This document shows positions 46,903 to 55,918 of a DNA stretch of 64,000 nt, piece by piece. Each line of letters opens with the position of its first letter. Positions within the stretch are counted from its first letter, which is position 1. The position numbers were made by a program, and so were the translations under genes. Origin of the DNA: Nissabacter sp. SGAir0207. Lineage in GTDB: Bacteria > Pseudomonadota > Gammaproteobacteria > Enterobacterales > Enterobacteriaceae. The stretch covers positions 1 through 64,000 of the forward strand of contig NZ_CP028040.1 in NCBI RefSeq assembly GCF_005491205.1, in the 5' to 3' direction. Under the pieces are notes generated by a model. It did no database searches. It was not told where the DNA came from and saw nothing but the letters and a program-made list of their open reading frames with translations.

Positions 46903-47325
46903 ATGAAAGTGTTAACCTTTATGCTAGTATTTTGCCTGCCCTGACGAATTGATCAGCAATCTGCGGATTCTATAGCCAAAAGATCGTGCCCATCATGAAA
47001 GTGTTAACCTTTTCGATGCACTCAACATGGAAGTGTTAACCTTTTGCAGAATTTGGCAGGGGTTACTTGCGCTAATTGCCTATGCGACAACGGTATTACC
47101 CTCTGTCCCACTGTCCTATCCCCGTTCGAGGACATGGCCCAATCAGCCTGCGAAAAGGTTTCTACTTCCATGTTGGCGAAGACCAAAGGTTGTTAGTTCC
47201 ATGCAAGGAGACGTTTTGAGGTGATTTAAGAAGCAAAATGCTTTGAATTGCTCATTGCGTATCCACTCCTCATGAAAGTGTTAACCTTTGAGAGGCGTCT
47301 ACATGGAAGTGTTAACCTATGAGTA
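46903..47325. repeat. Inverted and variant iterons downstream of rep
   Basis: Further copies of CATGAAAGTGTTAACC (opposite strand to the first array) at about 46902, 46995, 47272 and 47303, a variant CATGGAAGTGTTAACC at about 47027, and forward variants near 47154 and 47186. No credible gene lies among them; the 65-codon ORF at 47027 is made of repeats. Confidence 0.7.
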
Positions 47326-47356
47326 TTGTCACGCCGTAAAATGATGCGTTAATCGT

Positions 47357-47380
47357 AAAAACGATTTTACGATTAATCGT
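47357..47380. repeat. ACGATT palindrome cluster near replicon 1
   Basis: Contains ACGATTTTACGATTAATCGT and adjoining TTAATCGTAA. These 24 bp are identical to 21241-21264, and the motif family recurs around the par genes. Confidence 0.7.
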
Positions 47381-47474
47381 TTTTACTTAAATTAATGGGA
47401 TTTTTTTAGTTAAGTGCATGAACAAGATGAACATTCTCTGAGATTATGTAGTTTTTGCCCTCAGGCGAAGTGTC

Positions 47475-48248
47475 TTACCTCTCGTTTTGACGGTAATAAA
47501 ACGCGAGGTGAGTGATTCTCCCTCCTGCCCTTTTCTCTTTGTAACTGATTGACATGTTTGTACTATTTTGGATTTCGATGATGGCTTTATGGAGAAAGCT
47601 GCGTTTAAATTCACCTATTGCCCGGTAAGATTTAGGAAGACCGTACCGCTCGATCATCCAATCCACTGCCAGCACTGCACACCCGTCACCCTCCGCATTT
47701 TTATACTGGCAGAGCGATTCGTAGAGACGTATGGCATACGGACTGGTAATGCTGGCTATGTCCTTGATTTTAAGATTGGTAAATCGACGTTCTAGAGAAG
47801 TGAAAAAAGGCATGAGATAGGGGTTCAGGTGCACCACATAGCTTCCCCGCCGAGGTGAATGGGCCTTTTTAATCATCCAAGGAAATGTTTCATATCCCTT
47901 CTCCGCAGCGTCATCCCAATCAGGTCGAAAGATGCAGACCTCCTTGATAACAAAATTGGCCAACGCGTTTCTGATGTCTTTGCTGGCTTGGGCAGAGGGC
48001 AAATTATACATAGTCGCGTACTCAGAAACCGTGAATTCACAAAGACCTACCGTTTTATCACCCTCTTTTTCAGCGCTTCTGATGCGCCCCACTACCAGGA
48101 AAAGTATCCGCTTTTGGTCACGCGTAAGGTGGTAAGCAGCCTCGGTCATCTCATTTGACTGAGCAAACGTCTGACTGACTGGCGTGATGGCTTCAATCAG
48201 GCTTAATGCCTGTTTGTTCTTGTCGAGGGTGTCCATGTGCATATCCAT
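47475..48248 (-). CDS. Second replication initiator (Rep_3/RepE-like)
   Basis: About 257 residues from the ATG at 48248; ATGs at 48242 and 48236 are alternatives, and an upstream TTG start would lie inside the iterons. Pattern of RepE/Pi/RepA initiators: HLTRDQKRILFLVVGRI, EFTVSEYATMYNLPSAQASKDIRNAL, IKDIASITSPYAIRLYESLCQYKN and the second winged helix WMIERYGLPKSYRAIGEFKRSFL. It is unrelated in sequence to the first initiator, and its own iterons lie directly upstream. Confidence 0.85.
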   Translation of the reverse strand: MDMHMDTLDKNKQALSLIEAITPVSQTFAQSNEMTEAAYHLTRDQKRILFLVVGRIRSAEKEGDKTVGLCEFTVSEYATMYNLPSAQASKDIRNALANFVIKEVCIFRPDWDDAAEKGYETFPWMIKKAHSPRRGSYVVHLNPYLMPFFTSLERRFTNLKIKDIASITSPYAIRLYESLCQYKNAEGDGCAVLAVDWMIERYGLPKSYRAIGEFKRSFLHKAIIEIQNSTNMSISYKEKRAGGRITHLAFYYRQNER

Positions 48249-48266
48249 GTGTTTAAGGCGATTTCG

Positions 48267-48398
48267 TGAGGGCAATTTCTACATGAGTTGAGGGCAATTT
48301 CTACATAATCTGAGGGCAATTTCTACATAATCTGAGGGCAAAAATTACATAACCTGAGGGCAATTTCTACATACCCTGAGGGCAATTTTTACATGTCG
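48267..48398. repeat. Iteron array of replicon 2 (six units, 22-bp period)
   Basis: TGAGGGCAATTTCTACATAA-type units begin at 48267, 48289, 48311, 48333, 48355 and 48377, an exact 22-bp spacing (two helical turns). Units four and six vary in the middle. Confidence 0.9.
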
Positions 48399-49037
48399 CT
48401 CCTCTGCAGCCCTTGTCCTGCAAGGGCTGCGGGCCTCTTAAAAAGGTTTTAAAAATATATAAAAATATATAAAAATAGTAAAAATAGGCCTGTGGATAAG
48501 TTGATAACTTTTCAAATAATACAGTCTTATTATGAATTGCCTAGGCTAAATTTGTGTGGATTATGTATTTGTCTACCACACGCATTTTTAGAAGCAGGAT
48601 TATAAGATAAAGATATTATTAAGTATTAATAAATTTGAATGCGACATAGTAGGGTGCATCTATTTAAAAAAATTTCATTAGTGATTATTTCTCTTATTTC
48701 ATCTTGATTATTTTTTAATAAATTACTGATTTTTTGTTAGGCATTTTTATTGGGTTCATTTTCTTTCTTTAACGGATTTATAATAATTTTTTAGTGCAGA
48801 AACTAGAAAATAATTCATTTTTCTCCATTGTATGGAGTGGATTGAAATATCTTACTTAGAGTCATTTTTTTACTTATTTTGGGGTTTTTCTTAGCGTAGG
48901 AAGCATGTAGGTTAAATTTTCTTCATATGTATGAATGGTTATTCAAGCCATGTATCATGTAAAGAATAGGGTATAATGCTAACCAAAAGACTGGGCAGAA
49001 TAATTAACGTTAATCAGCATGGTTAAAAGGCGGAAAA
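48399..49037. other. AT-rich origin region of replicon 2
   Basis: 639 bp without a gene. A DnaA box TGTGGATAA at 48491-48499 follows runs of TATAAAAATA; the rest is very AT-rich. Suited to origin melting. The promoter of the PrpF-like gene should be in the last 100 bp. Confidence 0.6.
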
Positions 49038-50201
49038 ATGGCGCAGAAGAGGCTCAGAGCGGTTTATATGCGGGGTGGAACCAGTAAAGGACTCTTTTTC
49101 CTTAGGGAATGGCTTCCTGCTGATGAGGTTGAAAGGGAGACGCTGCTTTTGCGAATTATGGGCAGTCCCGACCCTTATGAAAAGCAGATTGATGGTATGG
49201 GAGGCGCCACCTCCAGTACGAGTAAAGTCGTAATAGTGTCGCCCTCTGAACGTGAAGATTCTGATGTTGATTACCTCTTTGGGCAGGTCTCCTTGGATAA
49301 GGCATCAATCGACTGGTCAGGAAACTGCGGCAATTTGACATCAGGTGTTGGGCCTTTTGCGCTAAACCAAGGGCTGCTTGATTGTCCTGAGAACGGCACC
49401 GCGACCGTCAGAATATGGCAATTAAACATCAGCGCCAGAATAATTGCCCATGTTCCCGTAAAGCATGGAGAGGTTCAGGAGGAGGGTAACTATCTCATGG
49501 ATGGCGTTGCCTTTCCGGGGGCAGAGATTTTACTCGAATACCTCAGTCCCTGCGGTGAGGAGGATAGCCTGACCCCGATGTTCCCGACCGGTAACATGAT
49601 GGACAATTTCGATATTCCTGGCATCGGAAAGATAGAGATGACCCTCATTAATGCCGCTAACCCTACCCTGTTTATACATGCCCATGCTCTCGGCCTGACC
49701 GGCAATGAGCTTCAAGGCGATGTCAACAGTGACAACGCTCTGCTGGAGAAGGCTGAATGTATACGCGCATTTGGTGCGGTGAAAATGGGGCTGGCTGATA
49801 CACCTGAGCAAGCCACTGAAAAACGACCACACACGCCGAAACTGGCCTTTCTTGCAAAGCCCTCTGCGTATCTGTCATCCGGCGGTAAACCCATTGAGCC
49901 CGACCAGATAGACATTAACGCGAGGATATTCTCGATGGGCAAGCTGCATCACGCCATAACAGGAACCGGTGCTATAGCGCTATCGGTTGCCGCCGCCTTG
50001 CCTGGCACCCTGGCAGAACAGCTCGTAGCAGCTCACCACAATGCGTTGCTTCGCATTGGCCATCCTTCAGGGCGGGTCGAAGTCGGTGCAGTGGTGGAGC
50101 GCAGAGAGCAAAATTGGTTTGTATCAAAGGCGATCATGAGCCGTTCTTCCAGAAGGCTTATGGAGGGATTTGTCTTTATCCCTAGCGAACGTGAACTATA
50201 A
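49038..50201 (+). CDS. PrpF-family isomerase
   Basis: 387 residues, PrpF/DUF453 family: the start RLRAVYMRGGTSKGLFF, then MGSPDPYEKQIDGMGGATSSTSKVVIVS, DWSGNCGNLTSGVGPFAL and a late symmetrical domain. Members isomerise aconitate-like unsaturated tricarboxylates (2-methylaconitate with AcnD, or oxalomesaconate). No acnD or prp genes are adjacent, so the substrate is open. Lone gene between replication and partition blocks, of lower GC than the hut region. Confidence 0.85.
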   Translation: MAQKRLRAVYMRGGTSKGLFFLREWLPADEVERETLLLRIMGSPDPYEKQIDGMGGATSSTSKVVIVSPSEREDSDVDYLFGQVSLDKASIDWSGNCGNLTSGVGPFALNQGLLDCPENGTATVRIWQLNISARIIAHVPVKHGEVQEEGNYLMDGVAFPGAEILLEYLSPCGEEDSLTPMFPTGNMMDNFDIPGIGKIEMTLINAANPTLFIHAHALGLTGNELQGDVNSDNALLEKAECIRAFGAVKMGLADTPEQATEKRPHTPKLAFLAKPSAYLSSGGKPIEPDQIDINARIFSMGKLHHAITGTGAIALSVAAALPGTLAEQLVAAHHNALLRIGHPSGRVEVGAVVERREQNWFVSKAIMSRSSRRLMEGFVFIPSEREL

Positions 50202-50599
50202 ACAGACGTCAAGGTAGTCTGTTTCTTACACCCTCTTTGTGAACAAAAGCCGCTCAACGCGGTTTTTGTCCCTCCTACGGCGGCATCGACCACACATTCA
50301 CAGAATTCAGTTTTATCGTAATCACGATTTTACGACGAAGTGTAATCACGCTTTTCCGTGCTTCTTTAAAAGTAATTTTCTACTTTTGCTGATGCTGAGC
50401 CATCGCCCTGACAGCATTCCACCTGCCCACTGTCTGTCTGAGACTAGCTATAAACACGCTTTGCCGTTTAATCGTAATTACGATTTTGCAGAATTAAGTT
50501 AAGTTACAAAAGTAAAAAAGCCCGCAGGGCGCGGGCATGGTTGCCGTTGGCATAGGGTCAACCGGCATGGGATAGCCTTACAGAAACGTATAAGCGGAA
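50202..50599. repeat. Repeat-rich region downstream of parG, possible centromere
   Basis: 398 bp with repeated ATCGTAATCACGATTTTACGACGAAG-like elements (about 50317-50350), ATCGTAATTACGATT (about 50470) and AATTACGACTTTCCG (about 50597); each run is quoted only in part. Related ACGATT motifs occur before parF. Could be ParG-binding centromere or operator DNA. No gene seen. Confidence 0.5.
50514..50536 (-). terminator. Rho-independent terminator of the par operon
   Basis: On the minus strand, stem GCCCGC/GCGGGC with loop GCCCT is followed by TTTTTT, 64 bp beyond the parG-like stop. Confidence 0.75.
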
Positions 50600-50833
50600 T
50601 TACGACTTTCCGTATTTCTGTAAAAGCAGCTCTCGTAATTCATCCGCAATTTTGGTGCCACGCATGGCGCACTCGGCTTTGATGAGACGATGCAGGCTCT
50701 CCGGCACGTCAATGGTCAGGCGCTTCATTTTCTCTTTTTCTGGCGCTTCACGTGTCTCTACCCAGTCGTCAGCTTTCTCTGGCAGGGTGTTAGTTGTGGG
50801 CCTTTTGCCAAAGGCGATTTTCTTAGCTGTCAT
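50600..50833 (-). CDS. ParG-like ribbon-helix-helix partition protein
   Basis: 77 residues. A basic, flexible N-terminus is followed by a ribbon-helix-helix (KRLTIDVPESLHRLIKAECAMRGTKIADELRELLLQKYG). This matches ParG-type centromere-binding proteins that stimulate ParF ATPase. Overlaps the parA/parF gene by 4 bp, and a terminator follows. Confidence 0.8.
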   Translation of the reverse strand: MTAKKIAFGKRPTTNTLPEKADDWVETREAPEKEKMKRLTIDVPESLHRLIKAECAMRGTKIADELRELLLQKYGKS

Positions 50834-51459
50834 TTTGCGAACTCCTTAATCTCATCCACCAGCGCGTTAATCTCCTGTGTGGAGCGCCCGGCCGGATCCA
50901 CTTCAAACACACCTTTGCCCTGTGCAGCGGCCTCGGCAAAGATCACGCGCTGGGAGATGGTGTTACCCAGCACTGGCACGTTATAGCCGGAGAGAGCCTC
51001 GCCCACATCCCGCCCAATAGCAGTATTAACGATTTTACGATTAACCACAAAAGCACATTTCAACTTTTCTTTATAGATTTGTGCCTCACCAATCAGGTTC
51101 ACCACCTCTTCAGCCGCCCACACATCGTAAGGGCTAGGCTGCACCGGAATCAGCACCAGATCCGCGGCCATAATGGCCGAACGTGCCAGGTCAGTGACGC
51201 GCGGCGGGCCATCAATGATGACGTGATCAAAACCCTTGCCCACTTCAGCCACTTCTTTATGAATCGTTTTGCGCGGCAGGCCGACGACCGTAAACAGTGG
51301 GTCGCCATCACGGGCGGCGGCCCAGTCGAGCGCGCTCCCTTGGGGGTCAGCGTCAATCAGCAGCACCCGCTGCCCAGCCTGTGCCAGGCTTGCCGCAATG
51401 TTCACGCTGAGGGTGGTTTTGCCAACGCCGCCTTTTTGGTTAAGTACAGAAATAATCAT
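50830..51459 (-). CDS. ParA/ParF-type partition ATPase
   Basis: 209 residues, short ParA of the ParF class without an N-terminal DNA-binding domain. Deviant Walker A KGGVGKTTLS at residues 9-18, Walker A' DADPQGSALDW, Walker B VIIDGPPRV. It moves plasmids over the nucleoid together with the ParG-like partner. Confirms a low-copy plasmid-type replicon. Confidence 0.92.
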   Translation of the reverse strand: MIISVLNQKGGVGKTTLSVNIAASLAQAGQRVLLIDADPQGSALDWAAARDGDPLFTVVGLPRKTIHKEVAEVGKGFDHVIIDGPPRVTDLARSAIMAADLVLIPVQPSPYDVWAAEEVVNLIGEAQIYKEKLKCAFVVNRKIVNTAIGRDVGEALSGYNVPVLGNTISQRVIFAEAAAQGKGVFEVDPAGRSTQEINALVDEIKEFAK

Positions 51460-51780
51460 GGAAAGTGCCTTATATCTGGTCAGGGTTATGACCTCTAGGA
51501 TATACGGAATTGCGATGATGTTGAAATGTAATTACACGATAATTTTCAATTGTGTTTTTACGATTTTACGATTTTGTGTTTTTGAGGTGAGTTTGACGCA
51601 ACCAGATTTAGGCCTATCTTAGGTTGTTATATTTAGTACCAACATACTTATCTTGTTATACATTAGTCACCGCTATATGTCATTGCAGAGATAAGGCACA
51701 TAGCGGCTACTACTATTAGGGATACTTTTGATGAACTGCGGCGGCTGAGGGGCTCAGCGCGTCGATGATATGTTCACCGC
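51460..51780. promoter_or_regulatory. par promoter region
   Basis: 321 bp between parF and the recombinase stop. Contains TTTTTACGATTTTACGATTT at about 51554-51573, the same motif family as the other ACGATT repeats, where the ParG-like protein could repress its operon. No gene seen. Confidence 0.5.
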
Positions 51781-52812
51781 TTAGGAGGAGGTTTTCTCCA
51801 TCAAATCAATCATCGCGCCCTTGTGCGCATCGACGTTGCGGATGTAACGCATCAGGGTTTCTGGCTTTTTCCAAGTACCCTCCTGCATGATCTGCGCCAC
51901 GCTGTACCCCTGCTGTGCCATGTCCTGCGCCGCGCCAACGCGGGCGCTGTGGCCACTCCAGCCCAAGTAACGATCTTTGTTCGCTTTCACCTGTTTGCCC
52001 TGCCCGGCCACCTGCCACGCCTGCGCGAAGATCGCTTCCAGCGCTGGCGTGCTGAGCGGGCCACGGGTGGTGATAGTCGCTTTGTTGGTGCGGTGCACCC
52101 GGCAGAACAGGTAGGCGTCTGGCTCATAAGCCAGCCCGGCCAGCTCAATCCACTCAGTCAGGCGCTGGGAGGAGAGCGTGCTAAGCGCCTTCACTAGCCC
52201 ACCAGTCTGCACGATGGTTTTGGTGTAGCCAACATCCAAAATGATGCGGCCATCCTCCGCGCGCGTCACATCGCCCATCCGCAGGCGCGCCAGTTCACTG
52301 ACCCGCAACAGGGTGCTGTAGGCCACATGCAGAAATGCCAGATTGCGCCGATCCTGCAAGCGATCTGATTCTGACCAGATTTTGTCCAGCGCCATCAAAT
52401 CCGCCAGCCGGAACGGCACGGCCTGCCCGGTGCGCTCGCCAGTGACGACCGCCACGCGATTGATCTTCTTCATCGCCCGCGACACGGCTGGCGAGCTATT
52501 TGGCGGCAGCAAACCGGCGTGACGGTGTAACATTGAGATAAGAGATGCATGGGTGGAAATGGTCGACGAGGCGCGGCCAGCCTGTTGCAGATGGGTCAGG
52601 TAGTCCCGCAGGTCGCCCGGCATCATGGGCAAAAAGCTGCGCTGGTGCTCTTGCGCCCAGCGATAGCAGCTGCGCATCACGCTGAGCAGCTGCCGCCAGG
52701 TATTGGGCGAGAAGGCATCTTTATCCTGCACAAACTCCCGCAGCCGCGCCGCAATGTCCTCATCTACCGACAACGCCGGCAAGGTCTCTTGGGTCTGTAT
52801 CATCTCTGGCAT
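51781..52812 (-). CDS. Cre-like tyrosine recombinase
   Basis: 343 residues, the length of phage P1 Cre, with similar spacing throughout: an N-terminal core-binding domain (AFSPNTWRQLLSVMRSCYRW, LRDYLTHLQQAGRASSTISTHASLISMLHRHAGL) and a catalytic domain. Catalytic residues are all present: Arg170 (TLLRVSELAR), Lys198, His288 and Arg291 (GHSARVGAAQDMA), Trp314 and Tyr323 (MRYIRN). Cre-type enzymes resolve plasmid dimers at a 34-bp lox site. A fitting site lies 154 bp upstream of the start. Confidence 0.92.
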   Translation of the reverse strand: MPEMIQTQETLPALSVDEDIAARLREFVQDKDAFSPNTWRQLLSVMRSCYRWAQEHQRSFLPMMPGDLRDYLTHLQQAGRASSTISTHASLISMLHRHAGLLPPNSSPAVSRAMKKINRVAVVTGERTGQAVPFRLADLMALDKIWSESDRLQDRRNLAFLHVAYSTLLRVSELARLRMGDVTRAEDGRIILDVGYTKTIVQTGGLVKALSTLSSQRLTEWIELAGLAYEPDAYLFCRVHRTNKATITTRGPLSTPALEAIFAQAWQVAGQGKQVKANKDRYLGWSGHSARVGAAQDMAQQGYSVAQIMQEGTWKKPETLMRYIRNVDAHKGAMIDLMEKTSS

Positions 52813-52965
52813 AGCACGCCTTTGTTCTCATGAGTTCAGCAGGTGACGCTACATAAAATCTGAGCAACTCATAAGGGAAAACCCTTGCAGATTTCGCGTA
52901 GCGCTATAAAAGGTTATTGGCGCTATTTCAGTCAGTTAGCCTAAGGAAAGTATAGCAGGAGTGGC

Positions 52966-52999
52966 ATAAATTTATATAACACTAATTATATAAAGTTTT
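52966..52999. other. Candidate lox-like recombination site
   Basis: 13-bp arm ATAAATTTATATA, 8-bp spacer ACACTAAT, 13-bp arm TATATAAAGTTTT; the arms are inverted repeats at 11 of 13 positions. The total of 34 bp with an 8-bp asymmetric spacer is exactly the loxP layout, and the arms share ATAA..TT..TATA with loxP. It lies just upstream of the Cre-like gene. Confidence 0.6.
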
Positions 53000-53236
53000 A
53001 ATTATGGGTGGGGGCAGGGCGATCTTTTTCTCCTTAGATAGGGGTGTGTCTTACTGCGCCACTGCGAAAAATTGCGGTTAATTACGATTTGAATGCTGAA
53101 AAATAAAAAATGACTGGTTAACATTCGCCATTATAAAATCAATAAATAATAAATAGAGAATGATCGTTCTTTTATAAAAAGATAAATGACAGGCCGCCAA
53201 GATTTAATTTATCGACCTGCCAGCACAAATTAATGC
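53000..53236. other. AT-rich spacer after the lox-like site
   Basis: 237 bp with no ORF or recognised element apart from AT-rich tracts. Confidence 0.3.
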
Positions 53237-53992
53237 TTACAACGCCTGTCCATTAATTGCCGCGAAAGCGCTGGCGAAACGGTTTTCTCGCTCTGCATTA
53301 CGCAAGAAATTCACCCGTTGCACCAGAATTTCTTCCGGGACATGTTCCTGTGACATTATCTCCACCACCTCTTGCACGAAAGCGTCCAGTGGCAGCGCCT
53401 GCTCCCAGGTTGACTGGCCGGGTGTCAGCTCGGTGGCAACCAGCGGTGGGGCGATCTCATAGACCGCAACCGACGTGTCACGCAGCTGATGACGTAGCGA
53501 CTGCGACCATGAGTGAATGGCGGCTTTAGTCGCTGAATATGCGGGGTTTTCTGCCTTTGGCACGAAAGCCAGCCCCGAGGACACGGTAACCAACGCGGCT
53601 TCTGGCCGACTGCGTAGGTGTGGGAGCAGGGCTGCGGCAAGGTGGATGGGCGCAATCAGATTGGTTGCAATGGTGCGGTCAGCGACCTCAGTACTCACTA
53701 CGTCAGCGGTATAGTCTTCCGCTTCCATGATTCCCGCATTGAGAATAACGGCATCCAGATCGGGATGATCGGCACGCATGTTATCCAAAAACTCGGCCAT
53801 AGATTGGCTGTCTGTCACATCCAGCACATAGCCTGCCATATCAGGGTTGTCCTTCAGCACCTGGGTAAGGGTCGCTTGCTTACGGCCGGTAATGATTATG
53901 CGGTTGCCTCTGGCCTGCAAAGCCTCGGCCAGCGCCTTGCCAATGCCTGAGTTGCCGCCAGTGATAAGGATTTTACGGTGGGTAAAACGCAT
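53237..53992 (-). CDS. SDR-family oxidoreductase
   Basis: 251 residues from MRFTHRKILITGGNSGIG, which follows CAGGAG; 44 codons upstream are rejected because they overlap the operator. Cofactor motif TGGNSGIG, NAG, catalytic YSATK. It resembles the DltE-type SDRs often paired with HxlR regulators. Divergent from the hxlR-family gene with a strong palindrome between. Confidence 0.85.
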   Translation of the reverse strand: MRFTHRKILITGGNSGIGKALAEALQARGNRIIITGRKQATLTQVLKDNPDMAGYVLDVTDSQSMAEFLDNMRADHPDLDAVILNAGIMEAEDYTADVVSTEVADRTIATNLIAPIHLAAALLPHLRSRPEAALVTVSSGLAFVPKAENPAYSATKAAIHSWSQSLRHQLRDTSVAVYEIAPPLVATELTPGQSTWEQALPLDAFVQEVVEIMSQEHVPEEILVQRVNFLRNAERENRFASAFAAINGQAL

Positions 53993-54034
53993 GGGAAACT
54001 CCTGGGTGTTTGCGTGAATTTCCAGCATACTGAC

Positions 54035-54057
54035 CCTACTTTCATCCTGAAAGTAGG
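54035..54057. promoter_or_regulatory. Perfect palindrome between SDR and HxlR genes
   Basis: CCTACTTTCA-TCC-TGAAAGTAGG, 10-bp perfect arms, 43 bp from one start and 45 bp from the other. Very likely the operator of the HxlR regulator controlling both genes. Confidence 0.7.
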
Positions 54058-54102
54058 CACCCAAAATATCTATACTTACCAAAAAGAGAGTGACCGTCGA
54101 AT

Positions 54103-54498
54103 ATGGAAAAACCTGCGCGCGCACTACGTCACTACCCTGAAACCTCTCCTGAGATTGATCGCCTTGTCATGCAACTGATTGGCCGCATTGCGGATAAATG
54201 GACCATGATGGTGATTGAGATCCTCACGGAAAAAGAGGCGTTGCGTTTCGGCGAGTTATCCCGTGCCTGTGAGGGGATCAGCCAAAAGATGCTGACCCAA
54301 ACGTTACGGGCGCTGGAGCGGGATGGCCTCGTCACCCGTACCGTTTTCCCTGTCATCCCGCCCAAGGTGGTCTATTCATTGACGGATCTGGGACTGGGCC
54401 TGAGCGAGGCATTTTGTGGCGTGTGGATATGGGCGCTCAAGAACCATGAAAATATTCATCATGCCCGTGAAGCCTATGATGCGGCATTATTAAAATAG
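54103..54498 (+). CDS. HxlR-family transcriptional regulator
   Basis: 131 residues, HxlR winged helix: LIGRIADKWTMMVIEILTEKEALRFGELSRACEGISQKMLTQTLRALERDGLVTRTVFPVIPPKVVYSLTDLG pattern (given in parts: GRIADKWTM, FGELSRACEGISQKML, YSLTDLG). Such regulators often sense electrophiles or redox state. Divergent from the SDR gene. Confidence 0.88.
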   Translation: MEKPARALRHYPETSPEIDRLVMQLIGRIADKWTMMVIEILTEKEALRFGELSRACEGISQKMLTQTLRALERDGLVTRTVFPVIPPKVVYSLTDLGLGLSEAFCGVWIWALKNHENIHHAREAYDAALLK

Positions 54499-54583
54499 CT
54501 TCTGGAGTATCCGAAGGTTTTATTTACGGGCAAAATGATACCTGTTGGAATATTCTATCTGACTTAATTACAGGGAGGGCATC

Positions 54584-55479
54584 ATGATATTTACCGGTCT
54601 TAGCGCATTTCCACTTACCCGATAACGTCCTCGGGAATTGATGAAAAAGGCTTCAGCACTATCCTATCGCGGATTACCTCAGCAGGGGCAGATTCCATAG
54701 GCGTGCTTGGCTCGACCGGAAGCTATGCCTATCTGACCCGGCAGCAGCGCAAGCAGGTCGCGACGTTCGCCAAGGCGCAAGCGGGCGACATTCCAATCAT
54801 GGTCTGTATCGGTGCCATCAGTACCGAGGAGGTGGTTCGTCTGGCTGATGATGCCCAGCAAAGCGGCGCAGATGCCTTACTGCTTCCGCCGGTCTCTTAT
54901 CAGAAATTGAATGAGGATGAGGTGTTCGGCCTGTTCGAAACGGTGGTGCACCATGCTTCAGTGCCTGTGTGCATCTATGACAATCCGGGCACGACCCATT
55001 TCACCTTTTCAGATGAACTCTATGGCCGCATTGCCGCACTGAAGGGTATCGGCTCCATTAAGATTCCGGGCGTGCCTGCTGATCCACATCAGGCGCAGGC
55101 ACGTGTGCAGAGCCTGCGCGACAGGCTGCCGGCGCATGTCACGGTCGGTGTCAGCGGCGATGCCTTTGCCGGGACAGGGTTGAACGCCGGATGTGACATT
55201 TGGTACTCCGTCTGCGGCGGACTGTTCCCGCATACTGCCAAAGAGATCACCCTGGCGGCCGGGCGCGGGGAGCATGAGAAAGTGACTGAACTGACGGCGC
55301 GCCTTGAGCCGCTGTGGGCCTTATTTCGCAAGCATGGCGGCAGCATTCGCGTTATGGCAGGCGCTGCTGGTGTATTGGGCCTGACCGATAGCGACTGCCT
55401 GCCGCGTCCGCTCATGCCTCTTTCAGCAGAGCATCTTGCTGAGATAAAAACGGTTATCGACACCCTCGACCTGCACTGA
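54584..55479 (+). CDS. DapA/NanA-family aldolase, frameshifted as read
   Basis: Starts at ATG 54584 (CAGGGAGGG upstream), MIFTGLSAFPLT, then a stop after one lost C in the CCC run 54618-54620. The corrected frame reads PITSSGIDEKGFSTILSRI, GSTGSYAYLTRQQRKQVA, PVCIYDNPGTTHFTF (catalytic Tyr) and SIKIPGVP (Schiff-base Lys). The corrected length is 298 residues, typical for the dihydrodipicolinate synthase/N-acetylneuraminate lyase family. Substrate unknown. Confidence 0.82.
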
Positions 55480-55918
55480 TCATCCTCTTACCCTGATATG
55501 CCGACGTAATGAAAATCAGGGTAAGTTGCTGTTTTTAGCTGAACTTCATACAGAATTTCTGTGCTTTCCCACTCCCAACGCCCTTCACTCTCAAGCTTTC
55601 CCATTCGCATAGTGCAGTGCTTCGCTCTAGCCAGACAGTTCGTTTACAAACTAAATTCAAAACTCAGTTGACATCGATTTAACAAATCTAAATAATTTGT
55701 ATACACCAAGTATACATAGAGAATACAAAACAGCCTGTGTCCTGTTCGCCTTACGTACTTGGCGGCACTGTTTGGCTGATAACAGGCTGGATCAAGAAGA
55801 GTCCATAAGAGAAGGTTTGCATCATTTTTTGGCAATGACGTACGCGCAAGACGGAACCCAGTGTTAAGGCGTACAGAGCAACATTAAAAGCAAGGTACTA
55901 TCATCAAGGAGTTTTTTA
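55480..55918. promoter_or_regulatory. Intergenic region upstream of the FAD oxidase
   Basis: 439 bp. Contains an inverted repeat TGTATAC-ACCAA-GTATACA (55698-55716) in AT-rich DNA. The only minus-strand ORF (63 codons) has no coding character. An AAGGAG ribosome site lies before 55919. Confidence 0.45.

Noticed and set aside
47027-47224. 65-codon ORF downstream of rep
   Set aside because: It runs through iteron repeats and its translation reflects them.
46674-48398. CRISPR array
   Set aside because: Repeats are regularly spaced but are iterons: spacers are themselves conserved or absent, and no cas genes are present.
55644-55835. 63-codon minus-strand ORF
   Set aside because: No start signal, no coding character, and it spans the inverted repeat of the upstream region.
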